Source: Porphyromonas cangingivalis (GTDB taxonomy: Bacteria > Bacteroidota > Bacteroidia > Bacteroidales > Paludibacteraceae). From it: 40,160 nucleotides of DNA. This document shows positions 7,669-15,769 of this stretch, one piece after another. The DNA lies in NCBI GenBank assembly GCA_945902955.1, contig CAMDNO010000019.1, positions 1 to 40,160 on the forward strand, given 5' to 3'. The notes under the pieces are model-generated. The model did not search any database and was not told the DNA's origin. It worked only from the letters and a program-made list of their open reading frames with translations. Numbering within the stretch: the first letter of the stretch is position 1; the number at the start of each line of letters is the position of its first letter. Made by a program: the position numbers and the translations under genes.

Positions 7669-8691
7669 ATGAAATCTCCAAACCACATAACTTTACTTGC
7701 CGAATGGGCTGAACAAGAGTTTGTTCAACTTACATGGCCTCATGCTCAAACCGATTGGGCGGATATGCTCGACGAAGTAAACGAATGCTTTGTAAACATT
7801 GCAAAAGCAATACTGAAATACGAACATCTATTAATTGTTTGCATTGATAGTGAAGATATTGAGCGTTTTTTCGATGAAATGGAATTATCAAAAATTTCGT
7901 TTATCGAAATGCCAACCAACGATACATGGGCGCGCGACCATGGCGGAATAACTATTTTCGAGAATGGAAAACGTACGATTTGCGATTTTACATTCAACGG
8001 TTGGGGAATGAAGTTTGCTGCGAATTACGATAATCTGATTACTAAAAAGCTATTCGATACTGGCATTTTTGGCGAAAACACGGACTATAAAAATCTGTTA
8101 AATTTTGTGCTCGAAGGTGGAAGTATCGAATCGGATGGCGAAGGAACAATTCTGACAACAGCCGATTGTTTATTGTCCGATAATCGCAATAATTTATCAA
8201 AAAAAAGTATAGAAACGCAATTGAAAGAGTATTTTGGTGCACAAAAAATTCTGTGGTTGCACTATGGCTATTTAGCAGGCGATGACACTGACAGTCATGT
8301 AGATACATTGGCGCGACTTTGTCCAAACAACACCATTGCTTACGTAAAATGCGACGACGAAACGGATGAACATTACGAAGCATTGAAAACGATGGAGAAT
8401 GAACTCAAATCTTTCACCCCTTTAGGGGTTGGGGGTTCCTACAATTTTATTCCGCTACCAATGGCCGATGCTGTGTATTTTGAAGGGGAAAGATTACCGG
8501 CAACGTATGCTAATTTTTTGATACTGAATAATGCAGTTTTGCTTCCAACATACAATTCGCCCAAAGACAAAACTGCTGCTGAGCAATTGAAAAAAGCATT
8601 TCCCGACCGAGAAATAATTGGCATCGATTGCAATGCTCTAATCAAGCAACACGGTTCGCTTCATTGTGTAACGATGCAGTATCCGAAATAG
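7669..8691 (+). CDS. aguA: Agmatine deiminase
   Basis: A 340-residue cytoplasmic guanidino-group enzyme (peptidylarginine-deiminase fold) that turns agmatine into N-carbamoylputrescine and ammonia. Markers: VQLTWPHAQTDW near the N-terminus, NDTWARDHGGI with the substrate-binding Asp, LEGGSIESDGEGT, the catalytic His in DDTDSHVDTLARL, and the nucleophile Cys333 in GSLHCVTM (usually GGGNIHCIT in relatives). Residues 250-256 (TPLGVGG) are coded by a copy of the CCCCTTTAGGGG palindromic repeat found between genes elsewhere in the window. Length is close to normal, so the element replaced local sequence rather than adding a large block. Works with aguB downstream. Confidence 0.95.
   Translation: MKSPNHITLLAEWAEQEFVQLTWPHAQTDWADMLDEVNECFVNIAKAILKYEHLLIVCIDSEDIERFFDEMELSKISFIEMPTNDTWARDHGGITIFENGKRTICDFTFNGWGMKFAANYDNLITKKLFDTGIFGENTDYKNLLNFVLEGGSIESDGEGTILTTADCLLSDNRNNLSKKSIETQLKEYFGAQKILWLHYGYLAGDDTDSHVDTLARLCPNNTIAYVKCDDETDEHYEALKTMENELKSFTPLGVGGSYNFIPLPMADAVYFEGERLPATYANFLILNNAVLLPTYNSPKDKTAAEQLKKAFPDREIIGIDCNALIKQHGSLHCVTMQYPK
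8417..8436 (+). repeat. REP-like element inside the aguA coding sequence
   Basis: CCCCTTTAGGGG plus a G-rich tail, matching the intergenic copy at 30041-30061 at 20 of 21 bases. It is read in frame as part of a loop before the IPLP motif of agmatine deiminase. Confidence 0.75.
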
Positions 8692-8750
8692 ATTTTCAGA
8701 ACAAAGAATCAAGAATAAAGACATCAGAATAAATTAAAAAAGACAAGAAG

Positions 8751-9074
8751 ATGACACCAAGAAAAAGACAATTTATTCAGGATTTTAATTCGCTGTTACG
8801 TATTAAACTATCTGATAATCTGAAAGATTTAATTCTTTTCGGTTCTCAAGCAAGCGACTCTGCTAATGCTGATTCAGATTATGATTTTCTTGTAGTTCTC
8901 AAAAACAAAGCCGACTGGAAAACTGAACGCGAAATTTCGGATGTAAGTTACGAAATTGATTTGAAATACAATATTCTTACTGACACTCACGTGATAGCAG
9001 AGACTGAATTGGAAACTTTAAGGGGCAAACAACCCATTTTCATAAATGCAATTACCAACGGTATTCACGTATGA
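8751..9074 (+). CDS. MNT-type nucleotidyltransferase domain protein (orphan of a HEPN/MNT pair)
   Basis: A 107-residue minimal nucleotidyltransferase: LILFGSQASDSANADSDYD gives the GS-x(n)-DxD metal-binding signature at about residues 29-45, with a later acidic strand (YEIDLKYNI). MNT proteins usually sit with a HEPN RNase and neutralise it by nucleotidylylation. Here the stop codon overlaps an ATG (ATGA), as in intact pairs, but the following frame ends after nine codons. It lies between aguA and aguB and so interrupts a metabolic pair; it looks like a later insertion. Whether the protein is still active is unknown. Confidence 0.85.
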   Translation: MTPRKRQFIQDFNSLLRIKLSDNLKDLILFGSQASDSANADSDYDFLVVLKNKADWKTEREISDVSYEIDLKYNILTDTHVIAETELETLRGKQPIFINAITNGIHV

Positions 9075-9100
9075 TAGAAACAAATGACATATTTATTTGA
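9071..9100 (+). pseudogene. Nine-codon stub at the expected position of a HEPN partner gene
   Basis: ATGATAGAAACA starts one base before the nucleotidyltransferase TGA, the coupling expected for a partner gene. It reads MIETNDIFI and then stops. The next 82 bases to the REP-like copy show no HEPN-like frame. Reading this as a deleted HEPN gene is inference. Confidence 0.35.
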
Positions 9101-9182
9101 AAAGTTACAAATTTTATTATGAACATCTTAATAGTAAAATATTTGCAAAATAGACGTTTTTTTTCACAAACTAAACTAATTT

Positions 9183-9211
9183 ACATCCCCTTTAGGGGCT
9201 TGGGGCAGTAA
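9183..9211 (+). repeat. REP-like element, exact copy of 5656-5684
   Basis: Twenty-nine bases identical to the copy after bamA, with CCCCTTTAGGGG at 9187-9198 and the CTTGGGGCAGT tail. It lies 14 bases before the aguB ATG and so forms a hairpin in the leader of aguB mRNA. Confidence 0.85.
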
Positions 9212-9225
9212 AACTTCAATATAAA

Positions 9226-10104
9226 ATGAAAATAGCACTCATTCAACAATCAAATACGGCAAACCGAGCTGAAAACATTACTAAACTCGAAAACAACATT
9301 CGCTTGTGTGTAGCGCAGGGAGCAGAATTGATTGTGCTTCAGGAGTTGCATAATGGTTTGTATTTTTGCCAAACGGAAGATACTACAGTTTTCGAGCAAG
9401 CCGAAACAATTCCGGGTCCTTCTACCGAAAGTTTCGGCAAAATTGCAAAGGAGTTGGGCGTTGTAATTGTGCTTTCGTTGTTCGAAAAACGTGCAGCCGG
9501 ACTTTACCACAATACAGCTGTGGTTTTGGAAAAAGATGGAAATATAGCTGGAAAATACCGCAAAATGCACATTCCGGACGATCCGGCTTATTACGAAAAG
9601 TTTTATTTTACACCCGGAGATTTAGGTTTTGAACCAATTCAAACTTCGGTCGGCAAATTGGGCGTATTGGTTTGTTGGGACCAGTGGTATCCCGAGGCTG
9701 CCCGACTGATGGCTATGGCCGGTGCTGAATTGCTGATTTACCCAACGGCTATTGGCTGGGAAAGTACAGATACTCCTGACGAAAAACAACGCCAAACCGA
9801 AGCTTGGGTTACGGTGCAACGCGGACATGCTGTGGCAAATGGACTTCACGTAATTGCTTGCAATCGTGTTGGTTACGAATCTGACCCGTCGGGCGTTACC
9901 AATGGTATACAGTTTTGGGGGAATAGTTTTGTGGCCGGTCCGCAGGGCGAGTTCTTAGCCAAAGCATCTCACGAAAACGAAGAAAATATTGTGCTTGAAA
10001 TTGACCTAAAACGTTCCGAAAACGTTCGTCGTTGGTGGCCTTTTTTCCGCGACCGCCGCATCGATGCCTTTGGTGATATTACCAAACGTTGGAGAGAAGA
10101 ATAA
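9226..10104 (+). CDS. aguB: N-carbamoylputrescine amidase
   Basis: A 292-residue carbon-nitrogen hydrolase (nitrilase superfamily) that makes putrescine, CO2 and ammonia from N-carbamoylputrescine, the product of AguA. The catalytic triad is visible: Glu40 in LQELHNG, Lys113 in YRKMHIP and Cys150 in VLVCWDQWYPEAARLMA. DPAYYEKFYFTPGD is typical of the plant/bacterial AguB group. Putrescine from this route feeds spermidine-type polyamines. The gene is separated from aguA by the MNT gene and a REP-like element close to its start; dtd follows after 24 bases. Confidence 0.96.
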   Translation: MKIALIQQSNTANRAENITKLENNIRLCVAQGAELIVLQELHNGLYFCQTEDTTVFEQAETIPGPSTESFGKIAKELGVVIVLSLFEKRAAGLYHNTAVVLEKDGNIAGKYRKMHIPDDPAYYEKFYFTPGDLGFEPIQTSVGKLGVLVCWDQWYPEAARLMAMAGAELLIYPTAIGWESTDTPDEKQRQTEAWVTVQRGHAVANGLHVIACNRVGYESDPSGVTNGIQFWGNSFVAGPQGEFLAKASHENEENIVLEIDLKRSENVRRWWPFFRDRRIDAFGDITKRWREE

Positions 10105-10128
10105 AATCATATAAAATTTCAGTTTTTT

Positions 10129-10581
10129 ATGCGCATTGTTATTCAACGAGTTAGTGAAGCATCGGTTACGATACACAAGGTGATACATGCTTCGGTGGGA
10201 AGAGGTTTTCTGATTTTGGTAGGTATTGAAGATGCTGACAACGAAGAAGATGCTGATTGGCTTGCTGGAAAAGTGGCGGGCTTACGGATTTTCGATGACG
10301 AAAACGGCGTAATGAATCGCTCAGTAATCGACATAAATGGCGAAATACTCATTATCAGCCAGTTTACGCTGCATGCTTTAACGAGAAAAGGAAATCGCCC
10401 ATCGTACATTCGTGCAGCAGGACATGAAAAGGCTATACCGCTTTATGAGTATTTTTGTAAAAAAGTAAGCGAAAAAACAGGTAATGAAGTAAAAACAGGT
10501 ATTTTTGCAGCCGATATGAAAGTGGCGCTTGTAAATGATGGTCCCGTAACAATATTGATAGACAGTAAGAGAAAAGAATAA
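10129..10581 (+). CDS. dtd: D-aminoacyl-tRNA deacylase
   Basis: A 150-residue enzyme that removes D-amino acids (and glycine from tRNA-Ala) mis-attached to tRNA. It begins MRIVIQRVSEASV and carries both family motifs: SQFTLHALTRKGNRPSY, with the active-site Thr/Gln region, and the cis Gly-Pro motif in LVNDGPVTILID. Length is full. It is packed between aguB (24 bases) and pssA (28 bases), so it is probably transcribed with both. Confidence 0.96.
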   Translation: MRIVIQRVSEASVTIHKVIHASVGRGFLILVGIEDADNEEDADWLAGKVAGLRIFDDENGVMNRSVIDINGEILIISQFTLHALTRKGNRPSYIRAAGHEKAIPLYEYFCKKVSEKTGNEVKTGIFAADMKVALVNDGPVTILIDSKRKE

Positions 10582-10609
10582 AGAGCAAAGACTTTAAAAA
10601 GATAAATAA

Positions 10610-11287
10610 ATGATAAAAAAACACATTCCGAATTTCATTACAAGCTTAAATCTTTTTGCGGGTTGTATTGCCATTTATTATGGTTTTAGGGGAAACTACG
10701 AATTGGTATTGCTATTTGTTTTGCTTGCAGCAGCTTTCGATTTTGCCGACGGCATGGCCGCTCGATTACTACATGCTTACTCCCCAATGGGAAAAGAATT
10801 AGACTCACTGGCAGACGTAGTGAGTTTTGGTGTAGCTCCGGGAGTGTTAGTTCTTTCTATGCTATCTCAAAGTGGTTTACCCTATTGGATGGGCTTTACA
10901 GGCTTTATTATTCCCGTATTTTCTGCTCTTCGTTTAGCAAAATTTAATATCGACGAGCGACAAGCCTCCTCGTTTATTGGACTTCCAACCCCCGCAAATG
11001 CTTTGTTTTGGGTGGGTTTGGGTTATTCGTTTTCAGAAATATTAATCGTCAATAGTTGGTATATTTTAGCATTCACACTTATTTTCAGTGGTTTGTTGGT
11101 TTCGGAACTTCCAATGTTTTCGCTCAAGTTCAAAAACCTCAAATGGAAAGATAATCAGATTCAATACATTTTTCTGATTATAAGTTTATTACTTATTGCC
11201 ATTTTCGGCACAAAAGCATTAGCACTTATTATTGCATGGTATATTGTGTTTTCGGTCATTTTGCTTGTTTTCAATAGAAAAAAATAA
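10610..11287 (+). CDS. pssA: CDP-diacylglycerol-serine O-phosphatidyltransferase
   Basis: A 225-residue integral membrane enzyme of the CDP-alcohol phosphatidyltransferase family. The signature D-G-x2-A-R-x8-G-x3-D-x3-D is complete (Asp47, Gly48, Arg52, Gly61, Asp65, Asp69). The N-terminus (IPNFITSLNLFAGC) and about seven hydrophobic segments match the Bacteroidota/Gram-positive type II PssA. It forms phosphatidylserine, the precursor of phosphatidylethanolamine. No psd gene is adjacent. The Nudix gene begins 18 bases downstream. Confidence 0.93.
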   Translation: MIKKHIPNFITSLNLFAGCIAIYYGFRGNYELVLLFVLLAAAFDFADGMAARLLHAYSPMGKELDSLADVVSFGVAPGVLVLSMLSQSGLPYWMGFTGFIIPVFSALRLAKFNIDERQASSFIGLPTPANALFWVGLGYSFSEILIVNSWYILAFTLIFSGLLVSELPMFSLKFKNLKWKDNQIQYIFLIISLLLIAIFGTKALALIIAWYIVFSVILLVFNRKK

Positions 11288-11305
11288 TTTCTTTTTCGAA
11301 AATTT

Positions 11306-11932
11306 ATGAACCTTACTCCACAGCAGATTAAAACATTGTTAGGCAAGCCATTGCCAGGCATTGCGTCGCATTACAAAATGGCACCAACAACTCGCAAATC
11401 GGAATTGGAAGCCGCCCAAGTGGCTAAAGAATTTGCAAAAAAAAGCGCCGTAATGATATTGTTATTTCACGAACACGAAAATTTGAAAGTAGTTTTCATT
11501 CGTCGCAGCTTTTATGTAGGCATACATTCTGGCCAAATGGCATTTCCGGGAGGAAGATACGAGGAATTTGATGGCGACGTGGAGCATACTGCATTTCGCG
11601 AAATAGAAGAAGAAATAGGAATTGCGCAAGATAATATAGAACTATTAGGCAGAATTTCAGATATTTATGTGCCGGCAAGTAATTTTTTAATCAGTGTATT
11701 TGTAGGTTATTTGGCACAAAAACCTGTGTACAAAGCTGATGAGCGCGAGGTCGCCGAAATAATTGAAGTTGATTTTGATGATTTTCTTAAACCCGAAAAT
11801 ATTGGTATAAAAACTTTTTTTGTGCCTTCCGACAATCATTCGGTAGAAGCATCCTGCTACCAAACCACCAAGTGCGACATTTGGGGTGCCAGTGCTATGG
11901 TAATGAACGAATTGGTGGAAATTTTATGTTGA
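11306..11932 (+). CDS. Nudix hydrolase of the CoA pyrophosphatase (NudL-like) group
   Basis: A 208-residue protein with the Nudix box (Gly-x5-Glu-x7-Arg-Glu-x2-Glu-Glu-x-Gly) at about residues 83-105, preceded by HSGQMAFPGG, the extra motif of the UPF0035 group whose members split CoA and its derivatives into phosphopantetheine and 3',5'-ADP. The exact substrate is inferred from that motif. Its stop overlaps the ATG of the first glycosyltransferase by 7 bases, so it is translationally joined to the polysaccharide locus. Confidence 0.88.
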   Translation: MNLTPQQIKTLLGKPLPGIASHYKMAPTTRKSELEAAQVAKEFAKKSAVMILLFHEHENLKVVFIRRSFYVGIHSGQMAFPGGRYEEFDGDVEHTAFREIEEEIGIAQDNIELLGRISDIYVPASNFLISVFVGYLAQKPVYKADEREVAEIIEVDFDDFLKPENIGIKTFFVPSDNHSVEASCYQTTKCDIWGASAMVMNELVEILC

Positions 11933-12768
11933 AAAAAATTTGTGCCATAACTATGGCAAGAAATGACCTGTTTTTTTTGGAACGGTGGATTGAATATTAC
12001 GGTTCGCAACTTGGCAAAGAAAACTTACATATTCTGTTGGATGGGTTCGATCAACAAGTTCCTCAAAATGCAGGAAAAGCCACTGTAAAGCACTACGAAC
12101 ATATTGATGCTCAGGTAGTCGCAGCCGACAAGGGACGCATTTCAATTCTAACACAGTATGCAAAAGAGTTATTCAAAACCTACGATATTGTGATTGGTAC
12201 AGATGCTGATGAATTTTTGGTTGTCGACCCTAATTGCAATTGCTCGCTTCTACAATACCTAAGTTCCATTCACATAAAAACTACAGTTTCGGGTCTTGGT
12301 ATGGATGTAGGACAACATTTGGAATGCGAAAAAATATTAGATAAACAATTACCTTTTTTAAAGCAAAGGCAATTTGCATTGGTTTCGACGCGTTATACAA
12401 AATCAGTGGTCATTTCAAAGCCGGTAAAATGGGGTTCAGGATTTCATCGGGTACGAAATCACAATTTCAAAATTGATAAGAATCTTTATCTTTTTCATTT
12501 TGGATGTGTTGATTACCAAATGCTTAAAGATAGATTTAAGGACAACGACCGTATGAAAAATGGCTGGGAAAGGCATTTGAATAAACGAGCAAGAACTATT
12601 TCGATAATTACGAAAAGCAAAGCTTTTAACTCCGATACATATTTACCAATAGTTCGAAAAATACAAACGTTTGTTCGACCAATTTTTGCTTGGAACAAAC
12701 CATCAATGGCTGGTTATAAATTAGTAGTGAAAATTCCGGAACGATTTACGAAAACACCTGTTTGTTAG
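11926..12768 (+). CDS. Glycosyltransferase family 2-like protein
   Basis: The ATG at 11926 (overlapping the Nudix stop) gives 280 residues starting MLKKICAITMARND; an upstream in-frame ATG at 11872 would lie deep in the Nudix gene and is not chosen. The fold looks like the single-domain transferases that begin with an AMARNE-type motif: CAITMARNDLFFLERWIEYY, the LLDG strand, and a DxD metal site at GTDADEFLVV (Asp93, Asp95). A later WGSGFHRVRNH segment may bind the acceptor. It probably adds a sugar to a surface glycan in the cytoplasm; donor and acceptor are unknown. Confidence 0.8.
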   Translation: MLKKICAITMARNDLFFLERWIEYYGSQLGKENLHILLDGFDQQVPQNAGKATVKHYEHIDAQVVAADKGRISILTQYAKELFKTYDIVIGTDADEFLVVDPNCNCSLLQYLSSIHIKTTVSGLGMDVGQHLECEKILDKQLPFLKQRQFALVSTRYTKSVVISKPVKWGSGFHRVRNHNFKIDKNLYLFHFGCVDYQMLKDRFKDNDRMKNGWERHLNKRARTISIITKSKAFNSDTYLPIVRKIQTFVRPIFAWNKPSMAGYKLVVKIPERFTKTPVC

Positions 12769-12782
12769 GGCATTATAAACAA

Positions 12783-13763
12783 ATGAAAGAAGACAACGAA
12801 CCAATTGATATAGTTATTTCGTGGGTGGATGGAAATGACCCGCAGCACAAAAATAAAATGCAACCTTATCTGGTCAAATTAGGTCGGATTAGCGATGATT
12901 TATCGGGGCCTACACGTTTTAGGTCGGTTGGTGAAATCTTTTATTGTGTCGCATCCATTTTTCGTTTTGCCCCTTTTGTGCGAAAAATATTTATTATTAC
13001 CGATAATCAGAATCCAAATTTAGATACTTTTATCGAACAAAATTTTCCTGAAAGTAAAATTCAAATTGAAATTGTTGATCATAGCGTGCTTTTTAGGGGT
13101 TACGAGCCTATTTTACCTATATTTAATAGTCGAGTTATCGAAACTTGCACCTATCGCATTCCGGGATTGAGTGAAAATTACGTTTATTTCAACGATGATT
13201 TTTTTCTGGTAAGAGACTTAAAAATTGAAGATTGGTACATAGATGATAATATTGTAGCTTATGGACATTGGCGCAACATCTGGCTCGATAAACTGCTATG
13301 GCTAATAAAACCGTTGAAAAATGGACATAAACCAATAGGATTTAAAGATTCCATGCTTTTGTCTGCATTAAAATTAAATCGAAAATGGAAATATTTTCAT
13401 TTGGAACATATTCCACATCCGCTTAAAAAAAGTGTTTTAGAAAGTTTTTTTGCAAAAAATCAGGATCTGTTTTTATCAAATATATCCTATAAATTCCGTA
13501 GTGCTAAGCAATTCAACACACAAGCATTGTATTACTTATTGATGTTCGAAGCAAACAAAGCTATTCAAACTTCAACCAAAAATATTTTTTTATACATAAA
13601 ACCTGTAAATAGAGGAGCTGATTTCGTAACGCGCAAACTAACAACTTTCGCCAAAAATACAAATATAAAATTTACCTGCATAGGTTCATTGGATTTGGCT
13701 GAAGAGGCGGATAGAAAAGAATTGTTATCGTGGTTAAAAGTCATATTGAAAATTAAATTTTAA
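12783..13763 (+). CDS. Stealth-family sugar-phosphate transferase
   Basis: A 326-residue protein from the ATG at 12783; the frame extends a little upstream to a TTG at 12762 that overlaps the previous gene. It shows the conserved regions of Stealth proteins: CR1 (PIDIVISWVDGNDP), CR2 with RFRSVGEIFYCVASIFRFAP, KIFIITDNQNP and YVYFNDDFFL, and a degenerate CR3/CR4 end. Known members transfer hexose-1-phosphate units in capsule or cell-wall glycans, so a phosphate-linked repeat in this organism's polysaccharide is plausible. The stop is directly followed by the ATG of the next gene. Confidence 0.85.
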   Translation: MKEDNEPIDIVISWVDGNDPQHKNKMQPYLVKLGRISDDLSGPTRFRSVGEIFYCVASIFRFAPFVRKIFIITDNQNPNLDTFIEQNFPESKIQIEIVDHSVLFRGYEPILPIFNSRVIETCTYRIPGLSENYVYFNDDFFLVRDLKIEDWYIDDNIVAYGHWRNIWLDKLLWLIKPLKNGHKPIGFKDSMLLSALKLNRKWKYFHLEHIPHPLKKSVLESFFAKNQDLFLSNISYKFRSAKQFNTQALYYLLMFEANKAIQTSTKNIFLYIKPVNRGADFVTRKLTTFAKNTNIKFTCIGSLDLAEEADRKELLSWLKVILKIKF

Positions 13764-14774
13764 ATGAACATACAAGCTGCCAAAGTATCTGTCATTATTC
13801 CCATATATAATGACGAATTGTATTTAAGAGACGCTTTACGCTCCATTCAGCAACAAACATTTACTAATTTTGAATGTATTTGTGTAAACGATGGTTCGGT
13901 TGATAAATCGGAAAAAATAATTGATGAATTTGTACAAACCGACAGTCGTTTTTTGAAAATAAACAGAGCGAATGGAGGCGTATCGGCTGCACGGAACACA
14001 GGGTTGGCTGCTGCTAAAGGGGAGTTCATTTACATGATGGATCACGATGACTTAACTCCTAATTATACTTTAAAAAAATTAGTTGATGCTGCTCAAAAAT
14101 TTAATGCAGATTTGGTTCGTGGACGGATGATGATGATTGCCGAAGATTGTAAATTAGAACAACTGCCTAAAGATGAAATAAATAGCACCGAAAAATTATA
14201 TACAAACCCACTCACTGATTATTACCGATATATGCGTGGTAAAAACAAAAGATGGTACTATGTATGGATGTGTTTATTCAAAAAGTCGACCTTGAAAGAT
14301 GTAAAATTTGTAGAAGAATTGCGTTCTGGGGGCGAAGATTTTTTATTTACCTTTGATGTGGTAGCAAATATCAAAAATTTTGTACAAATAAGCGATATAG
14401 TTGCTTGTCATCGTTATTCGAAAATCAGCGTAACGTTAAACGGTTATAATCCACAGCTTTTTTTTGGAATAAGTCAGGTTGTGGTATCTTATATTTACCA
14501 AAAATATGCTCTCGATACCAAAATTGATAAACGATTGCTGTGGTGGGTATATCACAAAGAGTCGTATGCCATTTATAGGTTTTTAATTCGGAATATTATT
14601 CGAAGAGATGATGTAAAATCACACATTCAGGCGACAGAAATTTTACGCAGTATGGTAGGCACACCTGCATTTGATGAAGTAAAAAAAAGGTGGAATTTTC
14701 GACAAAAAATATTCTTTCGTCTTGTATTAAACCAAAAGTACGAATTAGCCAGAAAGTTTAAACTTTTTATATGA
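13764..14774 (+). CDS. Glycosyltransferase family 2
   Basis: A 336-residue GT-A transferase: VSVIIPIYNDELYLRDAL at the N-terminus, VNDGSVDKS (UDP-sugar binding), NGGVSAARNTGL, and the DxD-type site MMDHDD at residues 93-96. The C-terminal 150 residues are basic and helical. It starts on the base after the Stealth stop codon, so the two are translationally coupled. Specificity cannot be read from sequence. Confidence 0.92.
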   Translation: MNIQAAKVSVIIPIYNDELYLRDALRSIQQQTFTNFECICVNDGSVDKSEKIIDEFVQTDSRFLKINRANGGVSAARNTGLAAAKGEFIYMMDHDDLTPNYTLKKLVDAAQKFNADLVRGRMMMIAEDCKLEQLPKDEINSTEKLYTNPLTDYYRYMRGKNKRWYYVWMCLFKKSTLKDVKFVEELRSGGEDFLFTFDVVANIKNFVQISDIVACHRYSKISVTLNGYNPQLFFGISQVVVSYIYQKYALDTKIDKRLLWWVYHKESYAIYRFLIRNIIRRDDVKSHIQATEILRSMVGTPAFDEVKKRWNFRQKIFFRLVLNQKYELARKFKLFI

Positions 14775-14852
14775 GACTGAGCGTAAGTGCGTTAATTGTT
14801 TTCAAAAATATGAATATATATTTTTTCTAAATTTTAAAATTACTAACAAAAT

Positions 14853-15755
14853 ATGATTTCCATCATTATTTGTTCGAGGAATAAACATATTTCAACAGCA
14901 TTAGAAGAAAATATAAAATCTACAATAGGTGTTGAATATGAAATAGTTACGATTGATAACTCCGAAAATAAATACTCGCTGTTTTCAGCTTATAATTACG
15001 GTGTTAAACTGAGTAATTACCCATATTTGTGTTTTGTACACGAAGATGTGTTTTTTCGAACCAACAAATGGGGAATTAATTTAATCGGGCACTTAAATAA
15101 AGATAGATGTGGAATTGTAGGAGTTGCAGGAGGTAAAATTGCCACGAATGTTCCTGCACAATGGTCGAACGAAAATCGCTATATCCATATAATTCAGCAT
15201 TATAAAAAAGCCAAAAAGGCGGCTTATTTAAAAGAGCCAGCAGATAACTCAAAGCTTTGTGAGTCAGTTGTTCTTGTTGATGGTGTTTTTTTATCTATGC
15301 GTCGAGAATTATTTTCGCACCTAAATTTTGATGAAAGTTTAGGTGGGTTTCATAGTTACGATTACGACATTTCAATTCAAGCTATTGTGGTTGGCTACAA
15401 CAATTTTGTAGTATACGATATTTTACTCGAACATTTTTCTGCTGGTTTCAAAGATGATAGGTATTACAAGAACCTGATAAAAGTATATAAAAAATGGGTT
15501 CATAAACTGCCATTATTTACTTCAGATAGAGCGAACTATACAGCGAATGACATTCAGAACATTGAAAAGGAAAGATTAAAAAAACTCATTCGAAGAATGG
15601 CTAAAACAGGATTTTCGACAAATGAAATTGTTGCAAACACAGCTTATTTTGTTGAAATACTTAAAGCGAAAGGGATTTTTTTAGACATGAAATTTATAAA
15701 ACTAAAAGTGTTTTTTATCAAATTGTATAAATCAATATTGTTTTTTAAAAAATAA
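14853..15755 (+). CDS. Glycosyltransferase family 2-like protein (paralogue A)
   Basis: A 300-residue GT-A-type protein beginning MISIIICSRNK. Landmarks are the IDNSENKYS loop, SAYNYGVKLS, CFVHEDVFF (metal-site region), GVAGGKI, VDGVFLSMRREL and GGFHSYDYDIS. The same landmarks appear in the inverted gene at 16654-17574, with an estimated 40% identity, so the two arose by duplication. Its C-terminus is Lys-rich with a hydrophobic tail. A 78-base gap separates it from the preceding transferase. Confidence 0.85.
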   Translation: MISIIICSRNKHISTALEENIKSTIGVEYEIVTIDNSENKYSLFSAYNYGVKLSNYPYLCFVHEDVFFRTNKWGINLIGHLNKDRCGIVGVAGGKIATNVPAQWSNENRYIHIIQHYKKAKKAAYLKEPADNSKLCESVVLVDGVFLSMRRELFSHLNFDESLGGFHSYDYDISIQAIVVGYNNFVVYDILLEHFSAGFKDDRYYKNLIKVYKKWVHKLPLFTSDRANYTANDIQNIEKERLKKLIRRMAKTGFSTNEIVANTAYFVEILKAKGIFLDMKFIKLKVFFIKLYKSILFFKK

Positions 15756-15769
15756 AAATACGCTATTCA

